From Deltaproteobacteria bacterium (GTDB lineage Bacteria > Desulfobacterota > Desulfobulbia > Desulfobulbales > BM004), in the NCBI GenBank assembly GCA_019313095.1, contig JAFDBU010000278.1, forward strand, positions 1 to 6,618: a stretch of DNA of 6,618 bases, written 5' to 3'. Shown in pieces: positions 1-5,035 of the stretch. Numbering within the stretch: position 1 is the first letter of the stretch; each line of letters begins with the position of its first letter. The notes below the pieces were generated by a model, which saw only the letters and a list, made by a program, of their open reading frames with translations, had not been told where the DNA came from and ran no database searches. The translations under genes and the position numbers were made by a program.

Positions 1-116
1 CGGCCCGTTTTGACGTTGTTGGTGTTCGGTTAATAAATAAAAATGGAACTTGGCTGCAGGATGCCAGGGTAGAAATAGTGCAGAATGCATTTGAGTTTTC
101 ATATGCCAACCGGTGA
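1..116 (+). CDS. YraN/UPF0102 family protein, C-terminal end (partial)
   Basis: This is the last 37 codons of a gene that begins before the window; the reading frame uses codons from base 3 and ends at TGA 114-116. The peptide begins ARFDVVGV and ends near VQNAFEFSYANR. An RFDVV strand followed, after a short loop, by a xxNAF motif close to the C-terminus is the usual ending of the YraN/UPF0102 family. These are small proteins of about 120 residues with a restriction-endonuclease-like fold, whose cellular role is poorly defined. The catalytic part (the E...D...EVK residues) lies outside the window and cannot be checked. The stop overlaps the GTG start of pdxA by four bases, so the two genes are probably co-transcribed and translationally coupled. 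The family call rests on one short motif and is moderately sure. Confidence 0.7.
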   Translation, partial: ARFDVVGVRLINKNGTWLQDARVEIVQNAFEFSYANR

Positions 117-1219
117 ATAATCAGCATGAGAATATATTTGCTTTCAGTCATGGGGCGGGAAGATTGATGTCTGGTAGGGATAATAAGCATAATATTTTCT
201 CCACCAGACCCAGCCTGGTCGCAATTACCATGGGCTGTCCGGTTGGCATCGGTCCGGAAATAATCTTGTCCTATCTTGCAAAAAAGAAATTTCCAGCCAA
301 TTATTTACCATTAGTGGTCGGTGACATCGGTGTGCTGCAACGCTGCGCCAGGGAATTGCGGATTAACATTGAGATTACTGCCTGGAAACCTGGTAACCCA
401 GTCGATAGTACGAGGATCCATGTTGTTGAACCGAAGAGGGGTGCAGGATATGCGCTTCAGCCGGCAAGCCTGAATTGGGGCCAACCTGAAAGGGAAACAG
501 GTCATGCTGCAGTTGCCTATATCAGAGAAGCCGTGCGTTTGATAAAAAAGGGGCAACTGGACGCCTTGGTTACCTGCCCGATTGCAAAACATGCCATCCA
601 ACTTGCAGGTTACGAATTTCCAGGACATACTGAAATGCTGGCGTCATTATGCGATACCAGGGACTTCGGCATGATGATGGCCGGCAGGAGGTTAAAGGTC
701 TCACTGGTTACCATACACCTGCCGATAGCAAAAGTGGCGGAGGCATTGAACCAGGAAGAAGTCAGGCGCATTATTAAACTTACCGGTGAAACACTTATCA
801 GGGACTTTGGCATGGTCAGGCCGCGTATTGCAGTCGCCGGGCTAAACCCCCATAGCGGAGAATCAGGACTTTTCGGCCAGGAGGAAAGGTCGATAATTGA
901 ACCCGCAGTTGCAGAAGTTACTTCGGAAAAATGGGAATTGGCAGGTCCGCTGCCGCCTGATACGGTTTTTAAGATGGCCTTGGACAACAGATATGATGCA
1001 GTTGTGGCCATGTATCATGATCAGGGTTTAATCCCCTTTAAAATTGTGCATTTTAAGGATGGGGTTAATCTCACCATGGGACTTCCCATTATCCGTACAT
1101 CTGTTGATCATGGCACTGCCTATGATATTGCCGGTAAAGGTATTGCAAGTGATTCCAGCCTGAAAGCCGCCTTCCTGCTAGCCACTGAAATCGTTGGCCA
1201 TAGAAAAATAAGTAAATGA
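113..1219 (+). CDS. pdxA: 4-hydroxythreonine-4-phosphate dehydrogenase PdxA
   Basis: PdxA oxidises 4-phosphohydroxy-L-threonine with NAD(P)+; the product decarboxylates and feeds PdxJ in DXP-dependent pyridoxal phosphate synthesis. It is a cytoplasmic dimer. Visible family motifs, numbered from the GTG at 113, are: the N-terminal glycine-rich segment ITMGCPVGIGPEI (38-50); three metal-ligand histidines in GHTEML (His172), TIHLP (His202) and YHDQGLIPFK (His302); GLNPHSGE (243-250); and MGLPIIRTSVDHGT (322-335) followed by DIAGKG. The acidic residue usual in G(D/E)PAG is Cys42 here. At 368 residues it is some 35 longer than E. coli PdxA, with a polar N-terminal extension. The GTG at 113 overlaps the yraN stop but has no clear Shine-Dalgarno sequence. 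An in-frame ATG at 167, behind a purine-rich stretch, would give 350 residues and is a real alternative. No terminator is visible after the gene. Confidence 0.95.
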   Translation: MNNQHENIFAFSHGAGRLMSGRDNKHNIFSTRPSLVAITMGCPVGIGPEIILSYLAKKKFPANYLPLVVGDIGVLQRCARELRINIEITAWKPGNPVDSTRIHVVEPKRGAGYALQPASLNWGQPERETGHAAVAYIREAVRLIKKGQLDALVTCPIAKHAIQLAGYEFPGHTEMLASLCDTRDFGMMMAGRRLKVSLVTIHLPIAKVAEALNQEEVRRIIKLTGETLIRDFGMVRPRIAVAGLNPHSGESGLFGQEERSIIEPAVAEVTSEKWELAGPLPPDTVFKMALDNRYDAVVAMYHDQGLIPFKIVHFKDGVNLTMGLPIIRTSVDHGTAYDIAGKGIASDSSLKAAFLLATEIVGHRKISK

Positions 1220-1316
1220 AGACAGTTGTTCGAAGGTGAAACATTTAATCAAAGTGATAAATCTATGGCCGCTAAAAGATCTCTCTGGTAAAGATGAGAT
1301 AAAGACTGACCGAAAA

Positions 1317-1338
1317 ACTGATCTTAATTTCTATCAGT
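1317..1338. promoter_or_regulatory. 22-bp dyad, possible operator
   Basis: The arms ACTGAT and ATCAGT are exact inverted complements flanking ten bases, and the central AATT is also symmetric. This layout suits a dimeric DNA-binding protein at least as well as an RNA hairpin, since a 6-bp stem with a 10-base loop is weak. A TATATA box begins four bases after it (1342-1347), and CTGATC (1318-1323) lies 18 bases before that box. A weak sigma70-type promoter overlapping the dyad is therefore possible, but both boxes are poor matches. The regulator, if any, is unknown. Confidence 0.2.
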
Positions 1339-1354
1339 GAATATATACGAAGCC

Positions 1355-1387
1355 ATGCCACAATGCCCGGGCGGGTATGGATGGCAT
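1355..1387 (+). repeat. Imperfect inverted repeat / RNA hairpin
   Basis: Bases 1355-1360 (ATGCCA) pair with 1382-1387 (TGGCAT). The pairing then continues with one bulged base (1381), one C-G pair, one mismatch, two A-T pairs, one G-U wobble and three C-G pairs (1366-1368 with 1373-1375), closing a GGGC loop at 1369-1372. In total 13 of the possible pairs form in 33 bases. It is not followed by a T-run on either strand, so it does not look like an intrinsic terminator. Its role is unknown. Confidence 0.45.
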
Positions 1388-1440
1388 CAAAAGTAGATAA
1401 TGTTTTCCGAAAGTTGCCTGTTTCCCCGTGGCCGTAATAC

Positions 1441-1465
1441 CCCATCCCCTTAGGATTGGGATAGG
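1441..1465 (+). repeat. Short inverted repeat upstream of tmk
   Basis: ATCCC at 1444-1448 pairs with GGGAT at 1458-1462, and beyond one mismatch CC at 1441-1442 pairs with GG at 1464-1465. The loop is nine bases. It lies about 50 bases before the earliest tmk start. No T-run follows. It may be part of a structured leader together with the hairpin at 1355-1387, but a repeat this short can occur by chance. Confidence 0.25.
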
Positions 1466-1512
1466 TCATATGAGGCAAGTTTCTTTTACTGACACTTCAA
1501 TTGTCTAAGATT

Positions 1513-2205
1513 ATGAATACAGATGATTTTCAATCAGGCCAGTCTGATGAATGTAAACATGACCGGAAGGATGTCTTGCGTATACCCGGCGGCCTGTTTA
1601 TTGTTTTTGAAGGTATTGACGGGACAGGTAAATCCACCCAGGTCCGCCTGCTGGCTGAAAAGCTCAGAAAGCTTGGATATGCTGTTATTCAAACCCGAGA
1701 ACCTACCGACAGCCTCTATGGGCAGAAGATCAGAGAATTGTTTACTGACCGGACGTCTGTTTCGCAGGATGAAGAGTTGCAGCTTTTTATAGCAGACCGC
1801 GATCAGCATGTGCGGGAAGTAATTACACCGGCTTTGTCGGATGGCTGTATCGTGGTCAGCGACCGGTACTATCTTTCAACTGTTGCATATCAGGGTGCTA
1901 ACGGGATGGACCCTGATATGATACTGAAAAAAAATGCGGTTTTTCCGGTTCCTGATCTGGCATTTATACTTGAAATAAAACCTGCCCAGGGCATCGAACG
2001 CATACAGAACCAGCGAAATGAACACCCAAATACCTTTGAGGAGGAAGCAAATCTGCTGAAGGTGGCTGAAATATTTGCCGCCATGGAACAGGATTTTATT
2101 AAGAGAATAAACGGGGCCGGGACCATTGAAGATGTTCATCGCCAGGTCATTGAAAAGGTTGCTGGTCTCCTGGCCAGAAAAACAATGAATCAAGGGGGAA
2201 ACTGA
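1513..2205 (+). CDS. tmk: Thymidylate kinase (dTMP kinase)
   Basis: Tmk phosphorylates dTMP to dTDP with ATP in the cytoplasm, an essential step of dTTP synthesis. Residues are numbered from the in-frame TTG at 1501. A P-loop sits in FEGIDGTGKSTQ (36-47). A REPT motif (66-69) stands where most members have REPGG. FIADRDQHV (96-104) matches the family helix, SDRYYLSTVAYQG (120-132) is the DRY motif followed by the typical AYQG, and a LID-like arginine segment (RIQNQRNEH, 167-175) is followed by FEEE. The start is uncertain. ATG 1513 (used here) and TTG 1501 lack a Shine-Dalgarno sequence. TTG 1576 is preceded by GGAAGGA and would give 209 residues beginning just before the core strand, closer to the usual length of about 205-215. 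The residues before it would be a polar extension. It is the first gene after the structured gap. Confidence 0.93.
   Translation: MNTDDFQSGQSDECKHDRKDVLRIPGGLFIVFEGIDGTGKSTQVRLLAEKLRKLGYAVIQTREPTDSLYGQKIRELFTDRTSVSQDEELQLFIADRDQHVREVITPALSDGCIVVSDRYYLSTVAYQGANGMDPDMILKKNAVFPVPDLAFILEIKPAQGIERIQNQRNEHPNTFEEEANLLKVAEIFAAMEQDFIKRINGAGTIEDVHRQVIEKVAGLLARKTMNQGGN
1565..1578 (+). promoter_or_regulatory. Possible Shine-Dalgarno and internal TTG start of tmk
   Basis: GGAAGGA at 1565-1571 lies four to five bases before an in-frame TTG at 1576. Neither of the upstream in-frame starts (TTG 1501, ATG 1513) has a comparable purine-rich site. Initiation here would begin the protein with MRIPGGLFIVFEG, which resembles the normal N-terminus of bacterial thymidylate kinases. 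Against it, the frame stays open upstream and an ATG is usually preferred over a TTG. Confidence 0.35.
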
Positions 2206-2272
2206 GTAAAACCCGAGATGATTCTATATTATCAATTATGATCTGTTTCAGAATTGGAGTTGACCCCTTCTT

Positions 2273-4114
2273 ATGCAAAATTTAAGACTCACTTACAAAG
2301 CTCCCTGGATTAAAATAAAACGGATTATGTCGAGACGGTTTATTGGATTAAAGGATTACAGTTACCCTTCTCTGTCCAATGTAATCGGATGTATGGTTTT
2401 TGTTCTGTTGTCCATTTCCTGCGCTGCTTCTTCAGTTGAATCTCCTGAGCAAAAGAAAGTTCTTACCGGTTATAACCAACCGGAACAGGAAAGAACTGAT
2501 GAGGCTGATGATATTGCCTGTTCCTATTTCTATTTTCTCTGGGGCAAGACCGCTGAAAACAACGACCGTTTTGAAGAAGCTCTTGAGGCTTATGAGAAAG
2601 CGCTTCTGTGCGATGAGGAAAGTGAGTTCTTAAAACAGAGCTTGGCTGTTCTACTGATTAGGATGGATCGTAAGGAACAGGCTGCAGAAGTGCTTGAGCA
2701 GATCATCAGCCGTAATCCCCAGGATGTGGAAAACAGAATTTTACTCGCCAAGGTGTATCGGAGTATGGGGCTAATGGATGAGGCAGCGGTTATTTACCAG
2801 AGTCTTCTGGAAATAAAGGAAGACCACGACACTTTGCTGATGCTCGGAACGCTTTATGCCCAGAATAAAGATTATGAAAAAGCCCAGAAAATACTTAACC
2901 GTCTCATTCAGCTTGAAGATGATTCATACCAGGCCCATTATTCCTTGGCAAGGCTATATAGGGAGTTGCGATACTATGATAAGGCTGCTGCCGCATATGA
3001 AAAGGCGCTTGAACTCAACTGGTTTGAGAGACTGGCTTATGAGGTTGCGGAATTCTATGAGGAGCGGCAGAACTATGACAAGGCCATTGTGGTATACAAT
3101 AGAATAATTGATGAAGGTCAATCAAGCGATATGGCCAAGACAAGGCTGGTAAACCTGTATCTTTCCCTTGAGGAAAATGACAAAGCTTTAAAATTACTGC
3201 GTGATCTGCGGTCGATCATGCCGGAATCCCACAGCGTTGATATAACGATCAGCCGTATACTTCTCAGCCAGGAAAAATATGACGAAGCCATTATGATCCT
3301 GAGGGATGTTTTAGAGACCAATCCTGAGTTGACGGTTGTGCGCTATCTAATCGGCATGGCCTATTATCAGAGTGAGCAATACCAAAAAGCGGAAGAGTAT
3401 CTGCAAATTATTCCCCCGGAGTCCAACCTGTATGAGGATGCAGTTTTCCTAAGGCTTAAAATTTTGGGAGAAGGAGATGATAATAAGGTGAAAGCCATAC
3501 AGCTTCTGGAGCAACAGATAAGTGATGCTGTTACCAGAAAACCCAGTTTCTATATTCTGCTTGCCTCTCTCCATCGTGAAAATAATGAAGTTGAGAAGGC
3601 CGGGGAAATCTATGAACAGGCTTTGAAATTATATCCGGAGGACATAGACCTCCTTTACAACTATGGTATATTTTTTGAAAAAAAAGGTGAGCAGGACAAT
3701 GCCATGGCCGAGATGCAGAAAGTGCTGGCTATGGATCCAGACCATGGAGCTGCCCTTAACTATGTCGGCTATACCTGGGCGGATAATGATATTCACTTGG
3801 AGCTGGCCCTTGAGTATATAAAAAAGGCCGTAGAACTTATGCCGGATGACGGCTATGTCAGGGATAGTCTGGGTTGGGTCCTTTATAAGATGGGGGATAT
3901 CGAACAGGCAATTGTCGAATTGGAAAAGGCTTCTGAAATGGTTGGCAGCGATCCTATAATAAAAGAACATCTGGGAGATGTATATCTTGAGGCTGAACAG
4001 TTTGAAAAGGCCCTGACTGCTTATAAGGAAGCCTATGAACTCTATAAGGAAGAGGACAAAAAGGATAACGTTAACATCAAGATAAATTCTATCAATTCCA
4101 GGGGCCAAAAGTGA
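2273..4114 (+). CDS. TPR-repeat lipoprotein (partner of LolB-like protein)
   Basis: This is a 613-residue protein made almost wholly of tetratricopeptide repeats, which are protein-binding helical scaffolds. A basic N-terminus is followed by a hydrophobic segment (MVFVLLSIS, 41-49) and Cys50, which fits a lipoprotein signal. Alanine follows the cysteine, which under the E. coli +2 rule predicts outer-membrane placement. About 14-15 TPR units run from about residue 83 to 593. The clearest are RFEEALEAYEKAL, YYDKAAAAYEKALEL and GDIEQAIVELEKA; the unit near 385-420 is degenerate. The block ALNYVGYTWAD (494-504), then DSLGWVLYKMGD and HLGDVYLEAEQFEKA, resembles the C-terminal part of TPR proteins found next to lolB. 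The tail is lysine- and asparagine-rich. ATG 2273 has no good ribosome binding site; ATG 2327 (residue 19) would give a more ordinary signal length. The stop overlaps the next start by four bases. The partner and exact function are not known. Confidence 0.88.
   Translation: MQNLRLTYKAPWIKIKRIMSRRFIGLKDYSYPSLSNVIGCMVFVLLSISCAASSVESPEQKKVLTGYNQPEQERTDEADDIACSYFYFLWGKTAENNDRFEEALEAYEKALLCDEESEFLKQSLAVLLIRMDRKEQAAEVLEQIISRNPQDVENRILLAKVYRSMGLMDEAAVIYQSLLEIKEDHDTLLMLGTLYAQNKDYEKAQKILNRLIQLEDDSYQAHYSLARLYRELRYYDKAAAAYEKALELNWFERLAYEVAEFYEERQNYDKAIVVYNRIIDEGQSSDMAKTRLVNLYLSLEENDKALKLLRDLRSIMPESHSVDITISRILLSQEKYDEAIMILRDVLETNPELTVVRYLIGMAYYQSEQYQKAEEYLQIIPPESNLYEDAVFLRLKILGEGDDNKVKAIQLLEQQISDAVTRKPSFYILLASLHRENNEVEKAGEIYEQALKLYPEDIDLLYNYGIFFEKKGEQDNAMAEMQKVLAMDPDHGAALNYVGYTWADNDIHLELALEYIKKAVELMPDDGYVRDSLGWVLYKMGDIEQAIVELEKASEMVGSDPIIKEHLGDVYLEAEQFEKALTAYKEAYELYKEEDKKDNVNIKINSINSRGQK
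4100..4113 (+). promoter_or_regulatory. Ribosome binding site and GTG start of the LolB-like gene
   Basis: AGGGG at 4100-4104 lies six bases before the GTG at 4111, inside the last codons of the TPR gene. The GTG and the TPR gene's TGA share bases as GTGA. This supports the GTG as the true start and indicates translational coupling of the two lipoproteins. Confidence 0.6.
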
Positions 4115-5010
4115 GGAGACGGTTACGGATTGATCTCCCTAATCCAGTAATTCTCCTTTTGCTCTTGCTGATTTTTAGCCAGGGTTGTGCCGGCCCGGTT
4201 TTGCAAACCTACCCTGCCGATCAAAAAGAGATTACCACAGTTTCTAAAGCCTTTTTAAGCTCTCAGAAGTTACGTGATAAGGCATGCAACTGCTGTATCG
4301 ATGCCGAAGTCGATATTTCCTTGTCTATGCCGGGCTGGTTTCGTAATCATACAGGAAAATTTTCAGCTTATCTCCAGGCAATGGAACCTGGTTATATAAA
4401 GTTAGTGGCGCTAAACCCACTGGGGCAACCCTGGTATGTTTTCGTAACTGACGGTAAAATGTTTAAGAGCCTGAATATTTTTGAAGAAAAAGCATATTCA
4501 GGTTCAGTACAATCTGAAACTTACAATAAATTTGCTCCTGCCGGATTTGACCCACGGGTCTCCTACTTCTGGCTGAACGGCAGAATGCCATCGGGAGATA
4601 TGCAGATTAAGGCTGTGATGCGCGACAGGGAGCAGGATGCATTCTGGCTGCAAATTAATCATGCCAATAGGGCTGCTGAGAGTATGGTACTCTTTGATCC
4701 GGACGAAATGCTTATTCTAAGACATGTTTTACGGGATGAACGCGGAAAACATCTCGCAGAAGTAGTTTATGCAGACTATCAGTTACTATACGGGGAAAGA
4801 AACAAAGACTCTGGGAGTGTTTCAGTTAACGGCCCTGTCCAAGCTGTAAAGCATTTTTGTAAGGTTCCGGGCAGAATAACTATTTCTTCCCGGGCAGGTT
4901 CAGAGAAAATTGAAGTAAAACTTCATTCATTTATTGAGGGTGTTCACTTTTCTGAAGAGAATTTCTCCCTGGATATCGCGGATAATTTTCAACAACTGCT
5001 TGTCAAATAA
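4111..5010 (+). CDS. LolB-like outer-membrane lipoprotein
   Basis: The protein has 299 residues. A basic start (MRRRLR) is followed by a leucine-rich segment (13-22) and FSQGC with Cys26, a permissible lipobox. Alanine follows the cysteine, predicting an outer-membrane lipoprotein facing the periplasm. The mature part reads as alternating beta-strands. The stretch PGYIKLVALNPLGQPWYVF (93-111), followed by TDGK, resembles the strand and loop of LolB or the related DUF4292 family, which bind lipid or lipoprotein acyl chains in an open beta-barrel. LolB accepts lipoproteins from LolA and inserts them into the outer membrane. E. coli LolB is about 207 residues, so this protein is distinctly longer, with extra C-terminal strands. 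A CNCC cluster (Cys59, Cys61, Cys62) sits before the first core strand, and Cys250 is a further cysteine. The link to the upstream TPR gene supports the call. The fold assignment is likely; true LolB activity is an inference. Confidence 0.65.
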   Translation: MRRRLRIDLPNPVILLLLLLIFSQGCAGPVLQTYPADQKEITTVSKAFLSSQKLRDKACNCCIDAEVDISLSMPGWFRNHTGKFSAYLQAMEPGYIKLVALNPLGQPWYVFVTDGKMFKSLNIFEEKAYSGSVQSETYNKFAPAGFDPRVSYFWLNGRMPSGDMQIKAVMRDREQDAFWLQINHANRAAESMVLFDPDEMLILRHVLRDERGKHLAEVVYADYQLLYGERNKDSGSVSVNGPVQAVKHFCKVPGRITISSRAGSEKIEVKLHSFIEGVHFSEENFSLDIADNFQQLLVK

Positions 5011-5035
5011 AGGCACACCATCCTATACAAGTTCA

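Larger units (their letters stand above)
1220..1512. other. Intergenic region with inverted repeats, no convincing gene
   Basis: This is the only gap longer than 250 bases in the window. I read it in all frames. On the + strand there are only short open stretches (for example a GTG-initiated 34-codon frame at 1236-1340). On the minus strand there is a 68-codon frame (1478 down to 1272) that opens with TTG, has no ribosome binding site and matches nothing I recognise. I see no tRNA features. The gap does contain three inverted repeats (1317-1338, 1355-1387, 1441-1465), listed separately. It could be a structured leader of the tmk transcript, a small RNA, the remnant of a lost gene, or a dispersed repeat. 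The sequence alone does not decide. Confidence 0.6.

Noticed and set aside
1236..1340. A GTG-started 34-codon + strand frame just after pdxA
   Set aside because: Too short, with only a weak purine stretch upstream, and its end falls just past the 1317-1338 dyad. No recognisable motif.
1414..1440. TTGCCT followed by TAATAC as a promoter for tmk
   Set aside because: The spacer is only 15 bases and the -35 box is a partial match, so support is no better than chance.
1272..1478. A 68-codon minus-strand open frame inside the pdxA-tmk gap
   Set aside because: It opens with TTG, has no ribosome binding site, covers the hairpin at 1355-1387 and matches no family I recognise. A search for homologues in the same position would be needed to revive it.
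1399..1506. A stop-free + strand stretch containing VAVIPHPL, superficially like a motif in UGSC-type proteins
   Set aside because: There is no good start at its beginning, it is only about 35 codons long, and a five- to six-residue similarity is expected by chance.
2260..2287. TTGACC at 2260 as the -35 box of a promoter for the TPR gene
   Set aside because: The only candidate -10 boxes (TTTAAG, TTAAGA) are poor and spaced 15-16 bases away. Such a promoter would also start transcription after the ATG at 2273.
3629..4108. A 159-codon minus-strand frame opposite the TPR gene
   Set aside because: The + strand carries clear, regularly spaced TPR units over the same bases; the antisense product has no recognisable motif.
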